Assembly: GCF_029227915.1 (NCBI RefSeq)
Contig: NC_079878.1
Coordinates: 33,631,501-33,695,500, forward strand
DNA: 64,000 bases
Source: Hydractinia symbiolongicarpus
Taxonomy: Eukaryota > Cnidaria > Hydrozoa > Anthoathecata > Hydractiniidae
Direction: 5' to 3'
Shown: positions 13,701-26,241 of the stretch, piece after piece
Layout: each line of letters starts with the position of its first letter
Position numbering within the stretch: the stretch's first letter is position 1
Position numbers and translations under genes: made by a program
The notes under the pieces: generated by a model
What the model was told of the DNA's origin: nothing
Databases searched by the model: none
The model's input: only the letters and a program-made list of their open reading frames with translations

Positions 13701-16700
13701 AAAGTCAATGAAATGTAGTTTTTGAAACTGTTGCTATTTTTTCAGCGGGCGATAACGGATAGGATTGGTCCCACAGTAAAGAATGATTTATTTATATAAA
13801 TTTTTAAATGAAGCGCTACCACAGCGCCCAGTGTAATCGCTGAGTTCCGGCAATCACGTCAAATTAAGACGAATGTTATTTCTTGGAGTTCAATTGTCTC
13901 ATTTATCACATTTATCAGGTCACAGTCCAAAGTTAGTTCAATTAAGTCCCACAGTCAATCGTTTCATTGTTAAAAGCGATGCAGCCTAGTAATATCAGAA
14001 AATTATCGCTAATTACATGTTGGTACGAATATGTGACCCAACCGTTGTAACTCAAACAGACTGACACCGTTAGAAAGTCAATGAAATGTAGTTTTTGAAA
14101 CTGACGCTATTTCTTCAGCGCGCGATAACGGCTAGGATTGGTCCCACAGTAAAAAATGACTTATAAATCTAAATTGTAAAATGAAGCGCTACCACAGCGC
14201 CCAGTGTAATCCCTGAGGTCCGGCAATCATGTCAAATTAAGAAAAATATTATTTCTTGGAGTCCAATTTTCTCATTTATCACATTTATCAGGTCACAGTC
14301 CAAAGTTAGTTCATTTAAGTCCCACAGTCAATCGTTTCACTGTTAAAAGCGATGCAGCCTAGTAATATCAGAAAATTATCGCTAATTACATGTTGGTACA
14401 AATATGTGACCCAACCGTTGTAACTCAAACAGACTGACACCGTTAGAAAGTCAATGAAATGTAGTTTTTGAAACTGACGCTATTTCTTCAGCGCGCGATA
14501 ACGGCTAGGATTGGTCCCAGAGTAAAAAATGACTTATAAATCTAAATTGTAAAATGAAGCGCTACCACAGCGCCCAGTGTAATCCCTGAGGTCAGGCAAT
14601 CATGTCAAATTAAGAAAAATATTATTTCTTGGAGTCCAATTTTCTCATTTATCACATTTATCAGGTCACAGTCCAAAGTTTGTTCATTTAAGTCCCACAG
14701 TCAATCGTTTCACTGTTAAAAGCGATGCAACCTAGTAATATCAGGCAATATCACTGCACACATGTTGGTACGAATATGTGACCCAACCGTTGTAACTCAA
14801 ATGGACAGACACCGTTAGAAAGTCAATGAAATGTAGTTTTTGAAACTATCGCTATTTCTTCAGCGGGCGATAACGGATAGGATTGGTCCCACAGTAAAAA
14901 ATGACTTATAAATCTGAACTTCTAAATGAAGCGGTACCACAGCGCCCAGTGTAATCGCTGAGTTCCGGCAATTATGTCAAATTAAGAAGAATGTTATTTC
15001 TTGGAGTCCAATTTTCTCATTTATCCAATCTATCATGTCACACTCCAAAGTTAGTTCAATTAAGTCCCACAGTCAATCGTTTCACTGTTAAAAGCGATGC
15101 AACCTAGTAATATCAGGCAATATCGCTACCCACATGTTGGTACGAATATGTGACCCAACCGTTGTAACTCAAACAGACAGACACCATTAGAAAGTCAATG
15201 AAATGTAGCTTTTGAAACTGTTGCTATTTTTCAGCGGACGATAACGGCTAGGATTGGTCCCACAGTAAAGAATGACTTATAAATCTGAACTTCTAAATGA
15301 AGCGCTACCACAACGCCTAGTGTAATCGCTGAGTTCCGGCAATTATGTCAAATTAAGAAGAATGTTATTTCGTGGAGTCCAATTTTCTCATTTATCCAAT
15401 CTATCAGGTCACACTCCAAAGTTAGTTCAATTAAGTCCCACAGTCAATCGTTTCACTGTTAAAAGCGATGAAACCTAGTAATATCAGGCAATATCGCTAC
15501 CCACATGTTGGTACGAATATGTGACCCAACCGTTGAAACTCAAACGGACAGACACCATTAGAAAGTCAATGAAATGTAGTTTTTGAAACTGTTGCTATTT
15601 TTTCAGCGGGCGATAACGGCTAGGATTGGTCCCAGAGTAAAAAATGACTTATAAATCTAAATTGTAAAATGGAGCGCTACCACAGCGCCCAGTGTAATCC
15701 CTGAGGTCAGGCAATCATGTCAAATTAAGAAAAATATTATTTCTTGGAGTCCAATTTTCTCATTTATCACATTTATCAGGTCACAGTCCAAAGTTTGTTC
15801 ATTTAAGTCCCACAGTCAATCGTTTCACTGTTAAAAGCGATGCAACCTAGTAATATCAGGCAATATCACTACACACATGTTGGTACGAATATGTGACCCA
15901 ACCGTTGTAACTCAAATGGACAGACACCGTTAGAAAGTCAATGAAATGTAGTTTTTGAAACTATCGCTATTTCTTCAGCGGGCGATAACGGATAGGATTG
16001 GTCCCACAGTAAAAAATGACTTATAAATCTGAACTTCTAAATGAAGCGGTACCACAGCGCCCAGTGTAATCGCTGAGTTCCGGCAATTATGTCAAATTAA
16101 GAAGAATGTTATTTCTTGGAGTCCAATTTTCTCATTTATCCAATCTATCATGTCACACTCCAAAGTTAGTTCAATTAAGTCCCACAGTCAATCGTTTCAC
16201 TGTTAAAAGCGATGCAACCTAGTAATATCAGGCAATATCGCTACCCACATGTTGGTACGAATATGTGACCCAACCGTTGTAACTCAAACAGACAGACACC
16301 ATTAGAAAGTCAATGAAATGTAGCTTTTGAAACTGTTGCTATTTTTCAGCGGACGATAACGGCTAGGATTGGTCCCACAGTAAAGAATGACTTATAAATC
16401 TGGACTTCTAAATGAAACGCTACCACAGCGCCTAGTGTAATCGCTGAGTTCCGGCAATTATGTCAAATTAAGAAGAATGTTATTTCGTGGAGTCCAATTT
16501 TCTCATTTATCCAATCTATCAGGTCACACTCCAAAGTTAGTTCAATTAAGTCCCACAGTCAATCATTTCACTGTTAAAAGCGATGAAACCTAGTAATATC
16601 AGGCAATATCGCTACCCACATGTTGGTACGAATATGTGACCCAACCGTTGAAACTCAAACGGACAGACACCATTAGAAAGTCAATGAAATGTAGTTTTTG

Positions 16701-16749
16701 AAACTGTTGCTATTTTTTCAGCGGGCGATAACGGATAGGATTGGTCCCA
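10797..16749 (+). repeat. Two tandem copies of an octamer PQRSTRST (2977 and 2976 bp)
   Basis: Starts are P 10797, Q 11170, R 11543, S 11915, T 12286, R 12658, S 13030, T 13401, then P 13774, Q 14147, R 14520, S 14892, T 15263, R 15635, S 16007, T 16378. In both octamers the first T ends with the tail that normally precedes R (cggctagg followed by cagag) instead of its usual tail. Because the junction is shared, the RST duplication most simply happened once and the whole octamer was then duplicated. Confidence 0.85.
13609..13654 (+). repeat. Conversion-like patch of Q-type sequence in a T monomer
   Basis: In the T monomer 13401-13773 the stretch from gatgcagcc to tacaaatatg carries Q-type bases. 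The T-type ttcaatt lies upstream, and the T-type gttgaaactc resumes at about 13671. The minimum tract is 46 bp and the maximum about 105 bp. The paralogous T at 16378 lacks it, so the event is private to one octamer copy. Confidence 0.75.
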
Positions 16750-17494
16750 CAGTAAAGAATGATTTATTTATATAAATTTTTAAATGAAGCGCTACCACAG
16801 CGCCCAGTGTAATCGCTGAGTTCCGGCAATCACGTCAAATTAAGACGAATGTTATTTCTTGGAGTTCAATTGTCTCATTTATCACATTTATCAGGTCACA
16901 GTCCAAAGTTAGTTCAATTAAGTCCCACAGTCAATCGTTTCATTGTTAAAAGCGATGCAGCCTAGTAATATCAGAAAATTATCGCTAATTACATGTTGGT
17001 ACGAATATGTGACCCAACCGTTGTAACTCAAACAGACTGACACCGTTAGAAAGTCAATGAAATGTAGTTTTTGAAACTGACGCTATTTCTTCAGCGCGCG
17101 ATAACGGCTAGGATTGGTCCCACAGTAAAGAATGACTTATAAATCTGAACTTCTAAATGAAGCGCTACCACAGCGCCTAGTGTAATCGCTGAGTTCCGGC
17201 AATTATGTCAAATTAAGAAGAATGTTATTTCGTGGAGTCCAATTTTCTCATTTATCCAATCTATCAGGTCACACTCCAAAGTTAGTTCAATTAAGTCCCA
17301 CAGTCAATCGTTTCACTGTTAAAAGCGATGAAACCTAGTAATATCAGGCAATATCGCTACCCACATGTTGGTACGAATATGTGACCCAACCGTTGAAACT
17401 CAAACGGACAGACACCATTAGAAAGTCAATGAAATGTAGTTTTTGAAACTGTTGCTATTTTTTCAGCGGGCGATAACGGATAGGATTGGTCCCA

Positions 17495-17866
17495 CAGTAA
17501 AGAATGATTTATTTATATAAATTTTTAAATGAAGCGCTACCACAGCGCCCAGTGTAATCGCTGAGTTCCGGCAATCACGTCAAATTAAGACGAATGTTAT
17601 TTCTTGGAGTTCAATTGTCTCATTTATCACATTTATCAGGTCACAGTCCAATGTTAGTTCAATTAAGTCCCACAGTCAATCGTTTCATTGTTAAAAGCGA
17701 TGCAGCCTAGTAATATCAGGCAATATCGCTACCCACATGTTGGTACGAATATGTGACCCAACCGTTGAAACTCAAACGGACAGACACCATTAGAAAGTCA
17801 ATGAAATGTAGTTTTTGAAACTGTTGCTATTTTTTCAGCGGGCGATAACGGATAGGATTGGTCCCA
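17495..17866 (+). repeat. Chimeric monomer, P 5' part joined to T 3' part
   Basis: Type P up to gatgcagcctag (about 17705), then type T from gcaatatcgctacccac (about 17720) onward. This monomer and the next P (17867) share the private variant ccaatgttag, so the two are sister copies made by a one-monomer duplication after exchange with T. The local order is P(16750) T(17123) P/T(17495) P(17867). Confidence 0.8.
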
Positions 17867-20800
17867 CAGTAAAGAATGATTTATTTATATAAATTTTTAA
17901 ATGAAGCGCTACCACAGCGCCCAGTGTAATCGCTGAGTTCCGGCAATCACGTCAAATTAAGACGAATGTTATTTCTTGGAGTTCAATTGTCTCATTTATC
18001 ACATTTATCAGGTCACAGTCCAATGTTAGTTCAATTAAGTCCCACAATCAATCGTTTCATTGTTAAAAGCGATGCAGCCTAGTAATATCAGAAAATTATC
18101 GCTAATTACATGTTGGTACGAATATGTGACCCAACCGTTGTAACTCAAACAGACTGACACCGTTAGAAAGTCAATGAAATGTAGTTTTTGAAACTGACGC
18201 TATTTCTTCAGCGCGCGATAACGGGTAGGATTGGTCCCACAGTAAAAAATGACTTATAAATCTAAATTGTAAAATGAAGCGCTACCACAGCGCCCAGTGT
18301 AATCCCTGAGGTCCGGCAATCATGTCAAATTAAGAAAAATATTATTTCTTGGAGTCCAATTTTCTCATTTATCACATTTATCAGGTCACAGTCCAAAGTT
18401 AGTTCATTTAAGTCCCACAGTCAATCGTTTCACTGTTAAAAGCGATGCAGCCTAGTAATATCAGAAAATTATCGCTAATTACATGTTGGTACAAATATGT
18501 GACCCAACCGTTGTAACTCAAACAGACTGACACCGTTAGAAAGTCAATGAAATGTAGTTTTTGAAACTGACGCTATTTCTTCAGCGCGCGATAACGGCTA
18601 GGATTGGTCCCAGAGTAAAAAATGACTTATAAATCTAAATTGTAAAATGAAGCGCTACCACAGCGCCCAGTGTAATCCCTGAGGTCAGGCAATCATGTCA
18701 AATTAAGAAAAATATTATTTCTTGGAGTCCAATTTTCTCATTTATCACATTTATCAGGTCACAGTCCAAAGTTTGTTCATTTAAGTCCCACAGTCAATCG
18801 TTTCACTGTTAAAAGCGATGCAACCTAGTAATATCAGGCAATATCACTACACACATGTTGGTACGAATATGTGACCCAACCGTTGTAACTCAAATGGACA
18901 GACACCGTTAGAAAGTCAATGAAATGTAGTTTTTGAAACTATCGCTATTTCTTCAGCGGGCGATAACGGATAGGATTGGTCCCACAGTAAAAAATGACTT
19001 ATAAATCTGAACTTCTAAATGAAGCGGTACCACAGCGCCCAGTGTAATCGCTGAGTTCCGGCAATTATGTCAAATTAAGAAGAATGTTATTTCTTGGAGT
19101 CCAATTTTCTCATTTATCCAATCTATCATGTCACACTCCAAAGTTAGTTCAATTAAGTCCCACAGTCAATCGTTTCACTGTTAAAAGCGATGCAACCTAG
19201 TAATATCAGGCAATATCGCTACCCACATGTTGGTACGAATATGTGACCCAACCGTTGTAACTCAAACAGACAGACACCATTAGAAAGTCAATGAAATGTA
19301 GCTTTTGAAACTGTTGCTATTTTTCAGCGGACGATAACGGCTAGGATTGGTCCCACAGTAAAGAATGACTTATAAATCTGAACTTCTAAATGAAGCGCTA
19401 CCACAGCGCCTAGTGTAATCGCTGAGTTCCGGCAATTATGTCAAATTAAGAAGAATGTTATTTCGTGGAGTCCAATTTTCTCATTTATCCAATCTATCAG
19501 GTCACACTCCAAAGTTAGTTCAATTAAGTCCCACAGTCAATCGTTTCACTGTTAAAAGCGATGAAACCTAGTAATATCAGGCAATATCGCTACCCACATG
19601 TTGGTACGAATATGTGACCCAACCGTTGAAACTCAAACGGACAGACACCATTAGAAAGTCAATGAAATGTAGTTTTTGAAACTGTTGCTATTTTTTCAGC
19701 GGGCGATAACGGATAGGATTGGTCCCACAGTAAAGAATGATTTATTTATATAAATTTTTAAATGAAGCGCTACCACAGCGCCCAGTGTAATCGCTGAGTT
19801 CCGGCAATCACGTCAAATTAAGACGAATGTTATTTCTTGGAGTTCAATTGTCTCATTTATCACATTTATCAGGTCACAGTCCAAAGTTAGTTCAATTAAG
19901 TCCCACAGTCAATCGTTTCATTGTTAAAAGCGATGCAGCCTAGTAATATCAGAAAATTATCGCTAATTACATGTTGGTACGAATATGTGACCCAACCGTT
20001 GTAACTCAAACAGACTGACACCGTTAGAAAGTCAATGAAATGTAGTTTTTGAAACTGACGCTATTTCTTCAGCGCGCGATAACGGCTAGGATTGGTCCCA
20101 CAGTAAAAAATGACTTATAAATCTAAATTGTAAAATGAAGCGCTACCACAGCGCCCAGTGTAATCCCTGAGGTCCGGCAATCATGTCAAATTAAGAAAAA
20201 TATTATTTCTTGGAGTCCAATTTTCTCATTTATCACATTTATCAGGTCACAGTCCAAAGTTAGTTCATTTAAGTCCCACAGTCAATCGTTTCACTGTTAA
20301 AAGCGATGCAGCCTAGTAATATCAGAAAATTATCGCTAATTACATGTTGGTACAAATATGTGACCCAACCGTTGTAACTCAAACAGACTGACACCGTTAG
20401 AAAGTCAATGAAATGTAGTTTTTGAAACTGACGCTATTTCTTCAGCACGCGATAACGGCTAGGATTGGTCCCAGAGTAAAAAATGACTTATAAATCTAAA
20501 TTGTAAAATGAAGCGCTACCACAGCGCCCAGTGTAATCCCTGAGGTCAGGCAATCATGTCAAATTAAGAAAAATATTATTTCTTGGAGTCCAATTTTCTC
20601 ATTTATCACATTTATCAGGTCACAGTCCAAAGTTTGTTCATTTAAGTCCCACAGTCAATCGTTTCACTGTTAAAAGCGATGCAACCTAGTAATATCAGGC
20701 AATATCACTACACACATGTTGGTACGAATATGTGACCCAACCGTTGTAACTCAAATGGACAGACACCGTTAGAAAGTCAATGAAATGTAGTTTTTGAAAC

Positions 20801-23078
20801 TATCGCTATTTCTTCAGCGGGCGATAACGGATAGGATTAGTCCCACAGTAAAAAATGACTTATAAATCTGAACTTCTAAATGAAGCGGTACCACAGCGCC
20901 CAGTGTAATCGCTGAGTTCCGGCAATTATGTCAAATTAAGAAGAATGTTATTTCTTGGAGTCCAATTTTCTCATTTATCCAATCTATCAGGTCACACTCC
21001 AAAGTTAGTTCAATTAAGTCCCACAGTCAATCGTTTCACTGTTAAAAGCGATGCAACCTAGTAATATCAGGCAATATCGCTACCCACATGTTGGTACGAA
21101 TATGTGACCCAACCGTTGTAACTCAAACAGACAGACACCATTAGAAAGTCAATGAAATGTAGCTTTTGAAACTGTTGCTATTTTTCAGCGGACGATAACG
21201 GCTAGGATTGGTCCCACAGTAAAGAATGACTTATAAATCTGAACTTCTAAATGAAGCGCTACCCCAGCGCCTAGTGTAATCGCTGAGTTCCGGCAATTAT
21301 GTCAAATTAAGAAGAATGTTATTTCGTGGAGTCCAATTTTCTCATTTATCCAATCTATCAGGTCACACTCCAAAGTTAGTTCAATTAAGTCCCACAGTCA
21401 ATCGTTTCACTGTTAAAAGCGATGAAACCTAGTAATATCAGGCAATATCGCTACCCACATGTTGGTACGAATATGTGACCCAACCATTGAAACTCAAACG
21501 GACAGACACCATTAGAAAGTCAATGAAATGTAGTTTTTGAAACTGTTGCTATTTTTTCAGGGGGCGATAACGGATAGGATTGGTCCCACAGTAAAGAATG
21601 ATTTATTTATATAAATTTTTAAATGAAGCGCTACCACAGCGCCCAGTGTAATCGCTGAGTTCCGGCAATCACGTCAAATTAAGACGAATGTTATTTCTTG
21701 GAGTTCAATTGTCTCATTTATCACATTTATCAGGTCACAGTCCAAAGTTAGTTCAATTAAGTCCCACAGTCAATCGTTTCATTGTTAAAAGCGATGCAGC
21801 CTAGTAATATCAGAAAATTATCGCTAATTACATGTTGGTACGAATATGTGACCCAACCGTTGTAACTCAAACAGACTGACACCGTTAGAAAGTCAATGAA
21901 ATGTAGTTTTTGAAACTGACGCTATTTCTTCAGCGCGCGATAACGGCTAGGATTGGTCCCACAGTAAAAAATGACTTATAAATCTAAATTGTAAAATGAA
22001 GCGCTACCACAGCGCCCAGTGTAATCCCTGAGGTCCGGCAATCATGTCAAATTAAGAAAAATATTATTTCTTGGAGTCCAATTTTCTCATTTATCACATT
22101 TATCAGGTCACAGTCCAAAGTTAGTTCATTTAAGTCCCACAGTCAATCGTTTCACTGTTAAAAGCGATGCAGCCTAGTAATATCAGAAAATTATCGCTAA
22201 TTACGTTTTGGTACAAATATGTGACCCAACCGTTGTAACTCAAACAGACTGACACCGTTAGAAAGTCAATGAAATGTAGTTTTTGAAACTGACGCTATTT
22301 CTTCAGCGCGCGATAACGGCTAGGATTGGTCCCAGAGTAAAAAATGACTTATAAATCTAAATTGTAAAATGAAGCGCTACCACAGCGCCCAGTGTAATCC
22401 CTGAGGTCCAGCAATCATGTCAAATTAAGAAAAATATTATTTCTTGGAGTCCAATTTTCTCATTTATCACATTTATCAGGTCACAGTCCAAAGTTTGTTC
22501 ATTTAAGTCCCACAGTCAATCGTTTCACTGTTAAAAGCGATGCAACCTAGTAATATCAGGCAATATCACTACACACATGTTGGTACGAATATGTGACCCA
22601 ACCGTTGTAACTCAAATGGACAGACACCGTTAGAAAGTCAATGAAATGTAGTTTTTTAAAACTGTCGCTATTTCTTCAGCGGGCGATAACGGATAGGATT
22701 GGTCCCACAGTAAAAAATGACTTATAAATCTGAACTTCTAAATGAAGCGGTACCACAGCGCCCAGAGTAATCGCTGAGTTCCGGCAATTATGTCAAATTA
22801 AGAAGAATGTTATTTCTTGGAGTCCAATTTTCTCATTTATCCAATCTATCAGGTCACACTCCAAAGTTAGTTCAATTAAGTCCCACAGTCAATCGTTTCA
22901 CTGTTAAAAGCGATGCAACCTAGTAATATCAGGAAATATCGCTAAACACATGTTGGTACGAATATGTGACCCAACCGTTGTAACTCAAACAGACAGACAC
23001 CATTAGAAAGTCAATGAAATGTAGCTTTTGAAACTGTTGCTATTTTTCAGCGGACGATAACGGCTAGGATTGGTCCCA

Positions 23079-23451
23079 CAGTAAAAAATGACTTATAAAT
23101 CTGAACTTCTAAATGAAGCGCTACCACAGCGCCCAGTGTAATCGCTGAGTTCCGGCAATTATGTCAAATTAAGAAGAATGTTATTTCGTGGAGTCCAATT
23201 TTCTCATTTATCCAATCTATCAGGTCACACTCCAAAGTTAGTTCAATTAAGTCCCACAGTCAATCGTTTCATTGTTAAAAGCGATGCAGCCTAGTAATAT
23301 CAGAAAATTATCGCTAATTACATGTTGGTACGAATATGTGACCCAACCGTTGTAACTCAAACAGACTGACACCGTTAGAAAGTCAATGAAATGTAGTTTT
23401 TGAAACTGACGCTATTTCTTCAGCGCGCGATAACGGCTAGGATTGGTCCCA
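23079..23451 (+). repeat. Chimeric monomer, T 5' part joined to P 3' part
   Basis: T-specific bases (tttcgtggag, cacactcc) run to about 23230. P-specific bases (tttcattgtt, gatgcagcc, gaaactgacgc) follow from about 23272. Like the chimera at 8936 it replaces an expected T plus P pair, giving a shortened repeat at the right edge of the homogeneous core. Confidence 0.8.
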
Positions 23452-23824
23452 CAGTAAAAAATGACTTATAAATCTAAATTGTAAAATGAAGCGCTGCCAC
23501 AGCGCCCAGTGTAATCCCTGAGGTCCGGCAATCATGTCAAATTAAGAAAAATATTATTTCTTGGAGTCCAATTTTCTCATTTATCACATTTATCAGGTCA
23601 CAGTCCAAAGTTAGTTCATTTAAGTCCCACAGTCAATCGTTTCACTGTTAAAAGCGATGCAGCCTAGTAATATCAGAAAATTATCGCTAATTACATGTTG
23701 GTACAAATATGTGACCCAACCGTTGTAACTCAAACAGACTGACACCGTTAGAAAGTCAATAAAATGTAGTTTTTGAAACTGACGCTATTTCTTCAGCGCG
23801 CGATAACGGCTAGGATTGGTCCCA

Positions 23825-24103
23825 CAGTAAAATATGACTTATAAATCTGAACTTCTAAATGAAGCGCTACCACACCGCCCAGTGTAATCGCTGAGTTCCG
23901 GCAATTATGTCAAATTAAGAAGAATGAATGAATGCAATGCAACCTAGTAATATCACGCAATATCACTACACACATGTTGGTACGAATATGTGACCCAATC
24001 GTGGTAACTCAAACGGACAGACACCGTTAGAAAGTCAATGAAATGTAGTTTTTGAAACTGTCGCTATCTCTTTAGCGGGCGATAACGGATAGGATTGGCC
24101 CCA
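23825..24103 (+). repeat. Truncated 279-bp satellite monomer (copy 1)
   Basis: A 93-bp internal loss removes the stretch from the ttatttcttggag segment to the start of gatgcaacc. The junction carries a short GAAT-type tandem (agaatgaatgaatgcaatgc), so the end was filled or slipped during repair. The identical junction recurs in copy 2 at 25220-25498, so the deletion came before the 1395-bp duplication. Confidence 0.85.
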
Positions 24104-25219
24104 CAGTAAAAAATGACTTATAAATCTGAACTTCTAAATGAAGCGCTACCACAGCGGCCAGTGTAATCGCTGAGTTCCGGCAATTATATCAAATTAAGAA
24201 GAATGTTATTTCGTGGAGTCCAGTTTTCTCATTTATCCAATCTATCAGGTCACACTCCAAAGTTAGTTCAATTAAGTCCCACAGTCAATCGTTTCACTGT
24301 TAAAAGTGATGCAACCTAGTAATATCAGGCAATATCGCTACCCACATGTTGGTACGAATATGTGACCCAACCGTTGTAACTCAAACGGACAGACACCATT
24401 AGAAAGTCAATGAAATGTACCTTTTGAAACTGTTGCTATTTTTTCAGCGGGCGATAACGGCTACGATTGGTCCCACAGTAAAAAATGACTTATAAATCTG
24501 AATTTTTAAATGAAGCGCTACCACAGCGCCCAGTGTAATCGCTGAGTTCCGGCAATTATGTCAAATTAAGAAGAATGTTATTTCTTGGAGTCCAATTTTC
24601 TCATTTATCACATTTATCAGGTCACAGTCCAAAGTTAGTTCAATTAAGTCCTACAGTCAATCGTTTCACTGTTAAAAGCGATGCAACCTAGTAATATCAG
24701 GCAATATCACTACACACATGTTGGTACGAATATGTGACCCAACCGTTGTAACTCAAACGGACAGACACCGTTAGAAAGTCAATGAAATGTAGTTTTTGAA
24801 ACTGTCGCTATTTTTCAGCGGGCGATAACGGATAGGATTGGTCCCACAGTAAAAAATGACTGATAAATCTAAATTTTTAAATGAAGCGCTAACACAGCGC
24901 CCAGTGTAATCGCTGAGTTCCGGCAATTATGTCAAATTAAGAAAAATATTATTTCTTGGAGTCCAATTTTCTCATTTATCACATTTATCAGGTCACAGTC
25001 CAAAGTTAGTTCATTTAAGTCCCACAGTCAATCGTTTCACTGTTAAAAGCGATGCAGCCTAGTAATATCAGAAAATTATCGCTAATTACATGTTGGTACA
25101 AATATGTGACCCAACCGTTGTAACTCAAACAGACTGACACCGTTAGAAAGTCAATAAAATGTAGTTTTTGAAACTGACGCTATTTCTTCAGCGCGCGATA
25201 ACGGCTAGGATTGGTCCCA

Positions 25220-25498
25220 CAGTAAAATATGACTTATAAATCTGAACTTCTAAATGAAGCGCTACCACACCGCCCAGTGTAATCGCTGAGTTCCGGCAAT
25301 TATGTCAAATTAAGAAGAATGAATGAATGCAATGCAACCTAGTAATATCACGCAATATCACTACACACATGTTGGTACGAATATGTGACCCAACCGTGGT
25401 AACTCAAACGGACAGACACCGTTAGAAAGTCAATGAAATGTAGTTTTTGAAACTGTCGCTATCTCTTTAGCGGGCGATAACGGATAGGATTGGCCCCA
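25220..25498 (+). repeat. Truncated 279-bp satellite monomer (copy 2)
   Basis: Same deletion junction and length as the monomer at 23825, found 1395 bp further on as part of the duplicated unit. Confidence 0.85.
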
Positions 25499-26241
25499 CA
25501 GTAAAAAATGACTTATAAATCTGAACTTCTAAATGAAGCGCTACCACAGCGGCCAGTGTAATCGCTGAGTTCCGGCAATTATATCAAATTAAGAAGAATG
25601 TTATTTCGTGGAGTCCAGTTTTCTCATTTATCCAATCTATCAGGTCACACTCCAAAGTTAGTTCAATTAAGTCCCACAGTCAATCGTTTCACTGTTAAAA
25701 GTGATGCAACCTAGTAATATCAGGCAATATCGCTACCCACATGTTGGTACGAATATGTGACCCAACCGTTGTAACTCAAACGGACAGACACCATTAGAAA
25801 GTCAATGAAATGTACCTTTTGAAACTGTTGCTATTTTTTCAGCGGGCGATAACGGCTACGATTGGTCCCACAGTAAAAAATGACTTATAAATCTGAATTT
25901 TTAAATGAAGCGCTACCACAGCGCCCAGTGTAATCGCTGAGTTCCGGCAATTATGTCAAATTAAGAAGAATGTTATTTCTTGGAGTCCAATTTTCTCATT
26001 TATCACATTTATCAGGTCACAGTCCAAAGTTAGTTCAATTAAGTCCTACAGTCAATCGTTTCACTGTTAAAAGCGATGCAACCTAGTAATATCAGGCAAT
26101 ATCACTACACACATGTTGGTACGAATATGTGACCCAACCGTTGTAACTCAAACGGACAGACACCGTTAGAAAGTCAATGAAATGTAGTTTTTGAAACTGT
26201 CGCTATTTTTCAGCGGGCGATAACGGATAGGATTGGTCCCA

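Larger units (their letters stand above)
7448..23824 (+). repeat. Homogeneous core of pentamer higher-order repeat P-Q-R-S-T (1861 bp)
   Basis: Five monomer types alternate in fixed order. P has a gatttatttatataaat leader and aattaagacgaatg. Q has aaattgtaaaatg with ccctgaggtccgg and tacaaatatg in many copies. R starts with the variant cagagtaaa and has gaggtcagg. S has the gcggtacc core. T has gcgcctagtg and tttcgtggag. P starts at 7448, 10797, 13774, 16750, 17867, 19728 and 21589; the clean spacing 19728 to 21589 is 1861 bp. Same-type monomers differ by only a few bases over kilobases, so this is the most recently homogenised part of the array. Departures from PQRST are listed separately. 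Confidence 0.9.
23452..26241 (+). repeat. 1395-bp repeat unit built around truncated monomers
   Basis: The segment is duplicated at a spacing of 1395 bp. The leader cagtaaaatatgac occurs at 23825 and 25220, and the private variant gtcaataaaatgtag precedes each. A unit is one 279-bp truncated monomer followed by three ordinary ones (starts 23825, 24104, 24476, 24847 and 25220, 25499, 25871, 26242). The two copies match except for scattered bases such as aatcgtgg against aaccgtgg. The fourth monomer of the second copy is of a different type, which marks the end of the duplication. Confidence 0.85.
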
